From Mycolicibacterium aurum (GTDB lineage: Bacteria > Actinomycetota > Actinomycetes > Mycobacteriales > Mycobacteriaceae): a stretch of DNA of 64,000 nt. Of the stretch, positions 28,491-36,486 are shown piece by piece. A program made the translations under genes and the position numbers. The stretch spans positions 3,720,001-3,784,000 of the forward strand of contig NZ_LR134356.1 in NCBI RefSeq assembly GCF_900637195.1, in the 5' to 3' direction. Below the pieces are notes generated by a model. That model was not told where the DNA came from, searched no databases, and worked only from the letters and a program-made list of their open reading frames with translations. Each line of letters starts with the position of its first letter. Position 1 is the stretch's first letter.

Positions 28491-29386
28491 CCACTGCACG
28501 TGTCACGGTGTTGACCAACCCCGCATCGGGACACGGCAGCGCACCGCATGCCGCCGAGCGGGCGATCACCCAGTTGAACCGCCGGGGCGTCGACGTCGTC
28601 GCCATCGCGGGCCGCGACTCCGCGCACGCGCGACAGCTCGTGGAGGGCGCTCTTGAGCGGGGCATGGACGCGCTCGTCGTCGTCGGCGGTGACGGCATCA
28701 TCTCGCTGGCACTCCAGGTGCTCGCGCAGACCGACATTCCCCTCGGCCTGATCCCGGCAGGCACCGGCAACGATCACGCCCGCGAGTTCGGGATCCCGAC
28801 CAAGAACCCCGAAGCTGCCGCCGACGTCATCGTCGACGGCGTTGTCGATGACGTGGACCTCGGGCGCATCTCCGGAGCCGACGGGACCGTCAGGTGGTTC
28901 GGCACCGTGATGGCCGCGGGCTTCGACTCGCTGGTGACCGACAGAACCAATCGGATGACCTGGCCCCACGGCCGGATGCGCTACAACCTCGCGATGGTGG
29001 CCGAGATCTCGAAGCTGCGACTGCTGCCGTTCCGGCTGTCCTTCGACGGCGGCCCGGACATCGAGACACCGCTGACGCTGGCCGCCTTCGGGAACACCAA
29101 GAGCTACGGCGGTGGGATGAAGATCTGCCCGGACGCGGATCCGCGCGACGGGTTGCTCGATGCGACGATGGTGGCGTCGGCGTCCCGAACCCGGCTGATC
29201 CGGCTGTTCCCCACGGTGTTCAAGGGCACGCACGTCGACCTCGACGAAGTGAGTACGCGGCGCGCGCGCACGATCTCCGTGGATTCACCCGGCATCAACG
29301 CATATGCCGACGGCGAGTTCGTGTGCCCGCTGCCCGTCGAGGTGTCGGCGGTCCCCAAGGCGTTGAAGATCCTGCGGAAGGCCTAG
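28487..29386 (+). CDS. dagK: Diacylglycerol kinase-like lipid kinase, Rv2252 (DagK)-like
   Basis: The 299-residue protein has the DAGK catalytic motif VVVGGDGIISLALQVL near residue 66 and the nucleotide-binding IPAGTGNDHAREFGIP, followed by the YegS/LCB5-like beta-sandwich with AAFGNTKSYGGGMKICPDA. The M. tuberculosis protein Rv2252 phosphorylates diacylglycerol and has been linked to phosphatidylinositol mannoside synthesis. The GTG start overlaps the stop of the upstream flavoprotein (GTGA). Its TAG stop shares the bases CTAG with the stop of the convergent DUF3145 gene. Confidence 0.92.
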   Translation: MTTARVTVLTNPASGHGSAPHAAERAITQLNRRGVDVVAIAGRDSAHARQLVEGALERGMDALVVVGGDGIISLALQVLAQTDIPLGLIPAGTGNDHAREFGIPTKNPEAAADVIVDGVVDDVDLGRISGADGTVRWFGTVMAAGFDSLVTDRTNRMTWPHGRMRYNLAMVAEISKLRLLPFRLSFDGGPDIETPLTLAAFGNTKSYGGGMKICPDADPRDGLLDATMVASASRTRLIRLFPTVFKGTHVDLDEVSTRRARTISVDSPGINAYADGEFVCPLPVEVSAVPKALKILRKA

Positions 29387-29895
29387 CCGACTCCCCTGCT
29401 CAGCCAGCTGACCTCGGCACCGGCGCCGCCGTCACGGTAGGCCTCGAGGGCCTCGTCCCACGCGGTGCCGAGCACCGAGTCGAGCTCTGACGCCAAGGTG
29501 TCCGCGCCCGCGGCCATCAGCGTGCGCAGCCGCATCTCGCCGACCATCACGTCGCCGTTGGCGCTCATCGCGCCGCTCCACAGCCCGAGCTGGGGGGTGT
29601 GGCACCAGCGGTGACCGTCGACACCACTGCTGGGGTCCTCGGTCACCTCGAAGCGCAGGACGGACCAGGAGCGCAGCGCGTTGGCCAGCTGTCCGCCGGT
29701 GCCCACCGGGCCGACCCAGTTGGTGACGGCGCGCAGTTGACCCGGCATGGCCGGTTGTGGCGTCCACTTCAGATTCGCCCTCGCATTGAGGGTCGACGAC
29801 AACGCCCACTCGACATGCGGGCATACCGCCGCGGGCGACGCGTGGATGTACACCACGCCCGTCGTCGCGTCGGCGAATTGGTTCGCTGCACGCAT
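29383..29895 (-). CDS. DUF3145 family protein, Rv2256c-like
   Basis: The 170-residue protein of actinobacterial family DUF3145 has TTGVVYIHASPAAVCPHVEW, NLKWTPQPAMPGQLRAVTNW, RFEVTEDPSSGVDGHRW and GTAWDEALEAYRDGG. No catalytic motif is known; the family is highly conserved in mycobacteria. The start at 29895 is fixed by AAGGAG six bases upstream, rejecting a longer in-frame start at 29955. About 150 bp upstream (29896-30044), before the next gene's end, show no further gene. Confidence 0.9.
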   Translation of the reverse strand: MRAANQFADATTGVVYIHASPAAVCPHVEWALSSTLNARANLKWTPQPAMPGQLRAVTNWVGPVGTGGQLANALRSWSVLRFEVTEDPSSGVDGHRWCHTPQLGLWSGAMSANGDVMVGEMRLRTLMAAGADTLASELDSVLGTAWDEALEAYRDGGAGAEVSWLSRGVG

Positions 29896-30044
29896 CTGCT
29901 GCTCCTTCGGTTCCACGAGGGACGTCTTCCCCAACGACCTGGTGAAACGAAGCAAAGTTCAGCGATGTGGTGCGGATCCTGTTGATGAAGTTGTCGGTTT
30001 GCGTGACTATCGAGCCTATTGTGCCTCGTGAGGCGCATGTTGCG

Positions 30045-30869
30045 CTAGTCCGCCCCGTACTCTCTTAGGACTTCATCAGACAGCGCCGGCATCACCGAGT
30101 GCGCCCACTCGCCGAAGTTGCGGTCGGTCAGCACGATGAGCGCCAACGCCGCCTCGGGATCGACCCATAAAAACGTCCCGGACTGGCCGAAATGCCCGTA
30201 GGTGCGGGGCGAGTTCTCAGCGCCGGTCCAATGCGGGGATTTGCCGCCCCGGATCTCGAAGCCCAGACCCCAGTCGTTGGGCCGCTGCACTCCGAACCCA
30301 GGCAACACACCGTCGAGGCCCGGGAATTGCACGCTCGTGGCCTCCGCGTGCAGCTGCTCCGACACCGTCACCGGTGCCAGCAGATCGCCTGCGAAGGCCA
30401 CCAGGTCGTCGACCGTCGAGGCCATGCCGTACCCGGCAGCCTCGGCGCCGCCCTCCAGGACGGAGTCGGACATCGCGAGCGGCTCGAGGACAGACTCGGC
30501 CAGGTAGGTGGCGAACGGAATCGACGACTCCCGCTCGATCACCTCGGCCAGGGCGGTGAAGCCGTAGTTCGAGTAGATCCGTCGGGTGCCCGGTGGCGCG
30601 ATCACCTTGGACGAGGTCATCTCGTAGCCGGCTGCGTGCGCCAGCAGGTGCCGCACGGTCGCCCCCGGCGGTCCGGCGTCGGTGTCCAACTCCACCGCGC
30701 CCTCCTCGACGGCCACCTGAGCGGCGCGCGCGACCAGCGGCTTGGTCACCGAGGCCAGCGGGAACCGACGCGCGGTATCGCCGTGCCGGGCCCGCACGCC
30801 GGACGGCCCCACCACCGCGGCGGCGACAGTGGGGACCGGCCATTCGTCCAGGACATCGAGGGCTCCCAT
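30045..30869 (-). CDS. Serine beta-lactamase-fold hydrolase, Rv2257c-like
   Basis: The 274-residue protein of the beta-lactamase/DD-peptidase superfamily has catalytic SVTK at residues 40-43 (FPLASVTKPL), YSN at 99-101 and a C-terminal HFGQSGTFLWVDP in place of the KTG motif. There is no signal peptide, so it is probably cytoplasmic and more likely an esterase or peptidase than a resistance enzyme. The gene is followed upstream by a methyltransferase gene with 22 bp between them, both minus strand, as for Rv2257c-Rv2258c. Confidence 0.87.
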   Translation of the reverse strand: MGALDVLDEWPVPTVAAAVVGPSGVRARHGDTARRFPLASVTKPLVARAAQVAVEEGAVELDTDAGPPGATVRHLLAHAAGYEMTSSKVIAPPGTRRIYSNYGFTALAEVIERESSIPFATYLAESVLEPLAMSDSVLEGGAEAAGYGMASTVDDLVAFAGDLLAPVTVSEQLHAEATSVQFPGLDGVLPGFGVQRPNDWGLGFEIRGGKSPHWTGAENSPRTYGHFGQSGTFLWVDPEAALALIVLTDRNFGEWAHSVMPALSDEVLREYGAD

Positions 30870-30891
30870 GGGACACGAGCCTAGCCAGACC

Positions 30892-31962
30892 TCATTTTCC
30901 GGCGACGTAGTAGAAGTTGATCGGGTCGGTGTCGATCTGGTGAACCTGGACGTCGACGAATCCCGCGTCGGCCAGCATCGAGGTGGCGAGCTCACGGCCC
31001 CAACAGGTGCCCAGTCCATCCCCGTCGAGACCCAGCGACACGCTCATGCAGTGCATCGTCGACACCGTGTAGAGGTAGGTCGCGAACGGGACGCCGACGT
31101 TGTTCTCCACTCGGCTGGACGACTTGATGTCCACCATCAGGAACGTGCCGCCAGGGCGTAGCGCCCGATAGATGTTCTGCAGAACCCGCGCCGGATGCGC
31201 CTGGTCGTGGATGGCGTCGAATGCGGTGATGACGTCGAACGCCTCGGCCGCGTCGTAGTCGGCCACATCGGAGGCCTGGAAGGTCGCATTGGTCAGTCCG
31301 CGCTCTCGCGCTTCTTGCCTGCCCGCCGCCAGTCCCTCATCGGAGAAATCGATGCCGACGAATCGACTGTCGGGGAACCCCGCGGCCATCAAGTTGATGG
31401 CGTGACCGCTGCCGCACCCGAAGTCGGCCACGTCGGCGCCGCGCCGAAGGCGCTCCGGCAGACCCTCGGCCATCGGGAGAATCGCGTCGATCAGTGCGGC
31501 GTCGAAGACCTCACCGCTCTGTTCGGCCATCAGGGTGTGGAAGCGGGGGTACTCGGCGTACGACAGACCGCCTCCGTCGTGGAAGCAGCGGATCACCTTC
31601 TGCTCCACCTCACTGAGCAGTGGGATGAACTGCGCGACCCTGGCCAGGTTGTCCGGTCCTGCGCGCCGAGTCAGCACGGCGGCACGATGCTGCGGCAGCG
31701 AGAACGTCTGACCCGCCGCGTCGAGATCCACGATCCGAGCGGCGACCATGCCACCGAGCCACTCCCGCACGTAGCGTTCGTTGAGCCCGGCGGCGTCGGC
31801 GATCTGGGTGCTGGTCGCCGGCGGCAGGGTGGCGAGAACATCGAACAGCTTGGTCTGGTGCCCGATGGACAGCAGGATCGCCGTGCTGGCGGCGTCGATG
31901 GCTCCGACGATTCGCTCGGCGAACTCCTCGGTGGTGTCCGGACTTTCAATCTGTGTTGTCAT
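30892..31962 (-). CDS. Winged-helix-containing SAM methyltransferase, Rv2258c-like
   Basis: The 356-residue protein has an N-terminal winged-helix/dimerisation part (about residues 20-90: LFDVLATLPPATSTQIADAAG, then NERYVREWLGGMVAARIV) and a C-terminal Rossmann methyltransferase with VADFGCGSGHAINLMA, DVITAFDAIHDQAHP and LRPGGTFLMVDI. The layout resembles O-methyltransferases and M. tuberculosis Rv2258c. The winged helix is a dimerisation element in such enzymes rather than proof of DNA binding. A TAGCGT box eight bases before ATG 31962 suggests a leaderless mRNA. The LuxR regulator gene lies 87 bp upstream. Confidence 0.88.
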   Translation of the reverse strand: MTTQIESPDTTEEFAERIVGAIDAASTAILLSIGHQTKLFDVLATLPPATSTQIADAAGLNERYVREWLGGMVAARIVDLDAAGQTFSLPQHRAAVLTRRAGPDNLARVAQFIPLLSEVEQKVIRCFHDGGGLSYAEYPRFHTLMAEQSGEVFDAALIDAILPMAEGLPERLRRGADVADFGCGSGHAINLMAAGFPDSRFVGIDFSDEGLAAGRQEARERGLTNATFQASDVADYDAAEAFDVITAFDAIHDQAHPARVLQNIYRALRPGGTFLMVDIKSSSRVENNVGVPFATYLYTVSTMHCMSVSLGLDGDGLGTCWGRELATSMLADAGFVDVQVHQIDTDPINFYYVAGK

Positions 31963-32049
31963 GTCCGCAACGCTAGGTCTCCGGCGCCGCCCCGTCATCG
32001 GGCAATTGATGTGTCCGGCCAGTTCACCGCGTGGTGCACATGATGCAGA

Positions 32050-33669
32050 TCAGTTGCTCTCGGTGAGCACCCCGTGCTGGAACGCCCAACTGGCCGCCGC
32101 GGTGCGGGTGGACACCCCGAGCTTGGCGTAGATGTTGGCCAGGTGTCTGCCGACGGTCTTGTCGGACACGTGCAACTGCTGGGCCACCTGACGGTTGGTG
32201 GCACCCCGTGCGATGTGGGCCAGCACCTGCTGCTCTCGCCGCGTCAGGCCACCCGGTGACGGAGCCCCACAGATCCCGGCCGGCTCAGCACCCAGCTGGG
32301 CGTAGATCGCGTCGGCGGTCGCGGCATCGGCAGCAGCGGCTTCGTCGTCGCCGAGTCCTTGCCGCGCCAACGCCATCCACTCGTAGACCTCGGCCGTCTC
32401 ATAGCGGGACTGCTGGGTCCGATACTCGCGCAACGCGATCTGCAGCGATGCCAGCGCCGTTTCGTGGTCGCCTCTGCGCACGGCGACGGCGCCCCGCGCA
32501 TGCGCGGCCCACGCCAGGAACCCCGGTGTGGCGAACGCCTCCGCGTCGGCTTCCAGCTCGCGGCAACAGGTTTCGGCCTCGTCAAGGGCGTCGCGACCGA
32601 GGGCGATCTCGACGGCGGCACGCAACAGTCGCACCCGCACCAAACGGTCGCCGCCGGCGAGAGCGAGCCGAATGGCCGTCCATGCCGCGTTGGCGTCACC
32701 GCGTCGGCACGCCAGCAGCGCCTCGCCGGGTTGAGGATCCATCCCGAATGCCCGCGCCTGGTCGAAAGCCGTTGCCGCGCCGTCGAAGTCCCCCATCAAT
32801 CGGCGGACCTCACCGAGTTGGTAGTAGCCTTCGGCAGCCGCCCAGGAGTTGACCTCGGTCAGAGCGCGGCTGGCCAGCTCCAGCCGGGCTTCGAGGACGC
32901 GGTAGTCGTCGGTGGCCACCTGGATCTGCAGCCGGTGCACGTCGCACACACCGCCGTAGGGCACGGATCCGGACAGACCGCACCACTGTTCCATCGACTG
33001 GGTCCACGCCCGCATTCTCGGTAGGTCGGCCAGCTTGTGGCAGTGATGAAGCACGACGCAATAGATGTCGCCGGCCCATTCGATGGGGACCTGGTCGGCC
33101 ACCAGAGGCAGGATCGCCTCGTCGATCAGCGCGTACCCATCGGCGGTGCGTGCGTGCAGGATCGCCTCGAGCCCCGCGGCGATCAGCGCGAGCGCACTCA
33201 CCGCGGGCGCCTCGAGTCGCGCCGCGATTGCGCGCAGGTCCTGTACATGGATGGCGAGGGCGTCGAGGTGCTGGAGCATCGCGGCCACCACCGCGTCGAG
33301 ATAGGCCAGATAGCCGTGGGCCGGGCTCTCGTCGGCGCCTGCGAGCAGGCGGCGGGCCCGGTTCATCCACCCCTGCCCGATGTTGACGTCGCCGCGGATC
33401 AACCAGGCCAGTGCCAGCTCGTTGGCTTTCATCGCGGCGGCTGCGGGATCCCTGCGGGTCAACTCGGTGAACACCCGCTCCGCGGCGCGGCTGGACTCTT
33501 TGATGTGGCCCAGCCGCCATGCCGCCAACGCGAACGACTCCAGGTCATCGGTGGGCAGCGGCGCGTACCGGCCCGCGAGTTCGAAGGTCTGGTAGCTCAC
33601 CGACCAGTCTCGCCGCTGGTGGGCGGCGCGCGCTGCGGACAGCAGATCGGACTGGGCCTCGGTCGACAT
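32050..33669 (-). CDS. LuxR-family regulator with TPR-like helical repeats
   Basis: The 539-residue protein has about 450 residues of alpha-helical TPR-like repeats and a C-terminal LuxR helix-turn-helix: GLTRREQQVLAHIARGATNR, then QLHVSDKTVGRHLANIYAKL (about residues 465-520). No N-terminal ATPase domain is present, unlike LAL/MalT regulators, so the helical part may sense a protein or small ligand. The ATG at 33669 is preferred over the in-frame TTG before it. It is divergent from mscR across 95 bp and upstream of the methyltransferase/serine hydrolase pair on the same strand, so either may be its target. Confidence 0.85.
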   Translation of the reverse strand: MSTEAQSDLLSAARAAHQRRDWSVSYQTFELAGRYAPLPTDDLESFALAAWRLGHIKESSRAAERVFTELTRRDPAAAAMKANELALAWLIRGDVNIGQGWMNRARRLLAGADESPAHGYLAYLDAVVAAMLQHLDALAIHVQDLRAIAARLEAPAVSALALIAAGLEAILHARTADGYALIDEAILPLVADQVPIEWAGDIYCVVLHHCHKLADLPRMRAWTQSMEQWCGLSGSVPYGGVCDVHRLQIQVATDDYRVLEARLELASRALTEVNSWAAAEGYYQLGEVRRLMGDFDGAATAFDQARAFGMDPQPGEALLACRRGDANAAWTAIRLALAGGDRLVRVRLLRAAVEIALGRDALDEAETCCRELEADAEAFATPGFLAWAAHARGAVAVRRGDHETALASLQIALREYRTQQSRYETAEVYEWMALARQGLGDDEAAAADAATADAIYAQLGAEPAGICGAPSPGGLTRREQQVLAHIARGATNRQVAQQLHVSDKTVGRHLANIYAKLGVSTRTAAASWAFQHGVLTESN

Positions 33670-33752
33670 CAACCCCGATTATCGCCGAACAGCCTGCTCA
33701 GGTCAGCCCGATGAACCTTTTGGCCAGGCACCGGTGCGGCGGGGCGACATAT

Positions 33753-33758
33753 TAGGGT
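33753..33758 (+). promoter_or_regulatory. Putative -10 box for leaderless mscR mRNA
   Basis: TAGGGT (TANNNT) ends seven bases before the mscR ATG, with no Shine-Dalgarno sequence between, placing the transcript start at the start codon. Confidence 0.45.
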
Positions 33759-33764
33759 TTAGGC

Positions 33765-34850
33765 ATGACCCAGACGGTGCGCGGTGTGATCTCACGGACG
33801 AAAGGCCAACCGGTCGAGGTGGTGGACATCGTCATCCCCGACCCCGGACCGGGCGAGGTGGTTGTCGACATCCAAGCGTGCGGCGTCTGCCATACGGACC
33901 TGACGTACCGCGAGGGCGGCATCAACGACGAGTTCCCGTTCCTGCTCGGTCACGAGGCTGCCGGCGTCGTCGAGACGGTCGGCGCCGGGGTGACGAATGT
34001 CGAACCGGGTGACTTCGTGGTGCTGAACTGGCGTGCGGTGTGCGGACGATGCCGCGCCTGCAAGCGCGGCCGCCCACACCTGTGCTTCGACACCTTCAAC
34101 GCCGAACAGAAGATGACCCTCACCGACGGCACCGAGCTGACGCCCGCGCTGGGCATCGGCGCGTTCGCCGACAAGACGCTCGTCCACGAAGGGCAGTGCA
34201 CCAAGGTCGATCCCGCCGCCGATCCGGCCGCCGCGGGGCTGCTCGGCTGTGGCGTGATGGCGGGTCTGGGTGCCGCGATCAACACCGGGGCGATCAACCG
34301 CGACGACACCGTCGCAGTCATCGGCTGCGGCGGCGTGGGTGATGCAGCCATCGCGGGCGCCCGGCTGGTCGGCGCCAAGCGGATCATCGCCGTCGACACC
34401 GACAACCGGAAGCTGGACTGGGCCCGCGAGTTCGGGGCGACCCACACGATCAACGCCAAGGAGCTCGACCCGGTGGAGACCATTCACGATCTCACCGACG
34501 GCAACGGCGCCGACGTCGTGATCGATGCGGTCGGCCGGCCGGAGACCTGGAAGCAGGCGTTCTACGCACGGGATCTGGCGGGCACCGTGGTTCTGGTCGG
34601 GGTGCCGACCCCGGACATGACATTGGAGATGCCGCTCATCGACTTCTTCTCCCGCGGTGGATCTTTGAAGTCGTCGTGGTACGGCGACTGCCTGCCCGAG
34701 CGCGACTTCCCCACGCTGATCAGCCTGTACCTGCAGGGCCGCTTCCCTCTGGACAAGTTCGTCTCGGAGCGCATCGGGCTCGACCAGATCGAGGACGCGT
34801 TCCACAAGATGCATGCCGGTGAGGTCCTGCGTTCGGTCGTGGTCCTGTGA
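33765..34850 (+). CDS. mscR: Mycothiol-dependent formaldehyde/nitrosothiol dehydrogenase, MscR
   Basis: The 361-residue zinc-dependent class III-like alcohol dehydrogenase has the catalytic-zinc block ACGVCHTD (C39/C42), GHEAAGVVE (H63/E64), a structural-zinc lobe with C93, C96, C99 and C107 (VCGRCRACKRGRPHLC), and the NAD-binding GCGGVGDAAIAGARLVGAKR. Rv2259 in M. tuberculosis is MscR, oxidising S-hydroxymethylmycothiol and reducing S-nitrosomycothiol. The metallo-beta-lactamase-fold partner overlaps by 4 bp, giving a detoxification operon in which the hydrolase would release the acid from the mycothiol thioester (inference). Confidence 0.92.
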   Translation: MTQTVRGVISRTKGQPVEVVDIVIPDPGPGEVVVDIQACGVCHTDLTYREGGINDEFPFLLGHEAAGVVETVGAGVTNVEPGDFVVLNWRAVCGRCRACKRGRPHLCFDTFNAEQKMTLTDGTELTPALGIGAFADKTLVHEGQCTKVDPAADPAAAGLLGCGVMAGLGAAINTGAINRDDTVAVIGCGGVGDAAIAGARLVGAKRIIAVDTDNRKLDWAREFGATHTINAKELDPVETIHDLTDGNGADVVIDAVGRPETWKQAFYARDLAGTVVLVGVPTPDMTLEMPLIDFFSRGGSLKSSWYGDCLPERDFPTLISLYLQGRFPLDKFVSERIGLDQIEDAFHKMHAGEVLRSVVVL

Positions 34851-35488
34851 GCACGGGCGGATCCGCCGGTCCGATCCAGCGACTGGTCACCAGCGGCACC
34901 TTCGAACTCGACGGCGGAAGCTGGGACGTCGACAACAACATCTGGCTCGTCGGCGACGACAAAGAGGTGGTGGTGTTCGACGCCGCCCACACCGCGGACC
35001 CGATCATCGAGGCAGTTGCAGGCAGGCATGTGCTGGCGGTGGTCTGCACCCACGGGCACAACGACCACGTCACTGTCGCCCCCGCGCTCGGCAAGGCACT
35101 CGACGCGCCGGTGCTGTTGCACCCCGCCGACGATGTCCTGTGGCGGATGACGCACCCAGACAGCGATTTTCGTTCGATCGCCGACGGTGACACGTTGCGG
35201 GTCGCCGGGACCGAGCTGCGCGCGCTGCACACACCTGGGCACTCCCCCGGTTCGGTGTGCTGGCATGCGCCGGAGCTGAACGCGGTGTTCAGCGGTGACA
35301 CGCTGTTCCAGGGTGGACCGGGCGCGACCGGGCGCTCGTTCTCCGACTTCCCCACCATCCTGGAGTCGATCTCCGGCCGCCTCGGCACGTTGCCCGGCGA
35401 GACCGTGGTCTACACCGGTCACGGCGACACGACCACGGTCGGCGACGAGATCGTGCACTACGACGAATGGGTGGCCAAAGGCAGCTGA
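34847..35488 (+). CDS. Metallo-beta-lactamase-fold hydrolase (glyoxalase II-like), Rv2260-like
   Basis: The 213-residue MBL-fold protein has the metal-binding HGHNDH (VCTHGHNDHVTVAPALG), LHTPGHSPGSVCW with the third His, FSGDTLFQGGPGATGRSF with the bridging Asp, and YTGHGDTTTVGDE with the final His. This is the glyoxalase II/thioesterase arrangement. The GTG start overlaps the mscR stop (GTGA). The pairing with MscR points to hydrolysis of S-formylmycothiol or a related thioester; the substrate is inference. Confidence 0.9.
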   Translation: MSTGGSAGPIQRLVTSGTFELDGGSWDVDNNIWLVGDDKEVVVFDAAHTADPIIEAVAGRHVLAVVCTHGHNDHVTVAPALGKALDAPVLLHPADDVLWRMTHPDSDFRSIADGDTLRVAGTELRALHTPGHSPGSVCWHAPELNAVFSGDTLFQGGPGATGRSFSDFPTILESISGRLGTLPGETVVYTGHGDTTTVGDEIVHYDEWVAKGS

Positions 35489-35492
35489 GTGC

Positions 35493-35651
35493 TCAGCCGC
35501 CCGGCGGGGTGCTCGGCGTGTAGCCGCCGTCTCCGTCGTCGGTGATGTGCTTGTCCGCCGCCTCGGCGGCCGGCGGACGTTGCCGTGCGGCCTCGGGCGC
35601 GTCCTCGGTCAATCGGCGGGTGACATCTGCTTCATCCGATGGCGTCGACAT
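35493..35651 (-). CDS. Small acidic hypothetical protein
   Basis: A 52-residue frame from ATG 35651 has no hydrophobic segment and is rich in Glu, Asp, Ala and Pro (DEADVTRRLTEDAPEAARQ, ending TPSTPPGG), so it would be disordered. It lies 34 bp downstream of the SHOCT gene on the same strand, which makes co-transcription plausible, and it fills an otherwise empty 197-bp gap before the convergent MBL gene. A GTG at 35693 would lengthen it by 14 residues. Function unknown; existence not certain. Confidence 0.4.
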   Translation of the reverse strand: MSTPSDEADVTRRLTEDAPEAARQRPPAAEAADKHITDDGDGGYTPSTPPGG

Positions 35652-35685
35652 GCTTGGCAGGTACCCCGTCGGCGCCGCTTCGGAA

Positions 35686-36462
35686 CTAGCCACCCAGAAC
35701 GCGCCGCTTCTCGGCTTCGAACTCCGCCTCCGTCAGTGCTCCTGAAGCACGCAGCGCCGCGAGCGTCTTGAGCTGCTCCAGTCGCACACCCTGGTCGGTG
35801 GGCTCGTAGCTGGACAACGGCGGCGGCACCGGGCCGGGCCAGCTCAGCTCGTCGAGGCTCACCGGCGCCGGGGGCACCTGCGGCCGCCGCGCCGAACGCG
35901 TTCGCCAGCCGATCGCGGCGAACAGTGCGACGACTCCCACGGCGAGCACCGCGCCGAACCCCCACAGCAGCCCGCCCGGCGAGCTGTCCTTCCCGAACGC
36001 CAGCTGCGGGTTGATGTAGCCGTTGACGTTGCCACCGGCCTCGACGTCGTAGACGCCTTCTTCGGCAACCTGAGCGACCCATACTCGCACGCGGACATCG
36101 CTGTTCACCGAGGTCGTCGTACCCATGCTCTCGGTGAGCACCGGGTCGGCGACACCCTCGGGCGGAGTGATGCCGACCTGTAGCGGAGGTATCGGGAAGC
36201 TGCCATTGGGCCCCCCGGTCACCAGCGTGTGGAAGCTGATCGTCACCTCACCGGCGGGGAGATGAAGGCGGCTCGATCCCGGTATCGGCACCTCGCCGTA
36301 CGCGTCGTAGTCGTCGAACACGAACGCGCTGAGCACAAGCGATGCCACCAGGCCGCCGCCTCCGACCACCAGCGCCAGGATCGCGCTGATGAGAGCGGCC
36401 CGCGGTCCCACCCGTGCCTTCACCCGCTGAGTGTGACACGGGACGTTTGGCGGCGTGTTCAT
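35686..36462 (-). CDS. Membrane protein with C-terminal SHOCT domain
   Basis: The 258-residue protein has a transmembrane helix at about residues 19-43 (ALISAILALVVGGGGLVASLVL), an extracellular beta-rich domain (about residues 45-155), a second helix near residues 165-185 (LLWGFGAVLAVGVVALFAAI), and a cytoplasmic tail ending in a SHOCT motif (LKTLAALRASGALTEAEFEAEKRRVLGG split over residues 230-258). SHOCT tails are short oligomerisation modules. The function is unknown. It is divergent from the SABATH methyltransferase gene with 24 bp between start codons. Confidence 0.82.
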   Translation of the reverse strand: MNTPPNVPCHTQRVKARVGPRAALISAILALVVGGGGLVASLVLSAFVFDDYDAYGEVPIPGSSRLHLPAGEVTISFHTLVTGGPNGSFPIPPLQVGITPPEGVADPVLTESMGTTTSVNSDVRVRVWVAQVAEEGVYDVEAGGNVNGYINPQLAFGKDSSPGGLLWGFGAVLAVGVVALFAAIGWRTRSARRPQVPPAPVSLDELSWPGPVPPPLSSYEPTDQGVRLEQLKTLAALRASGALTEAEFEAEKRRVLGG

Positions 36463-36486
36463 CAACCGAGGACTACCGTTCCACTG

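Noticed and set aside
30045..30869. Antibiotic-resistance beta-lactamase
   Set aside because: No signal peptide and a modified KTG region; it is better described as a cytoplasmic serine hydrolase of the same fold.
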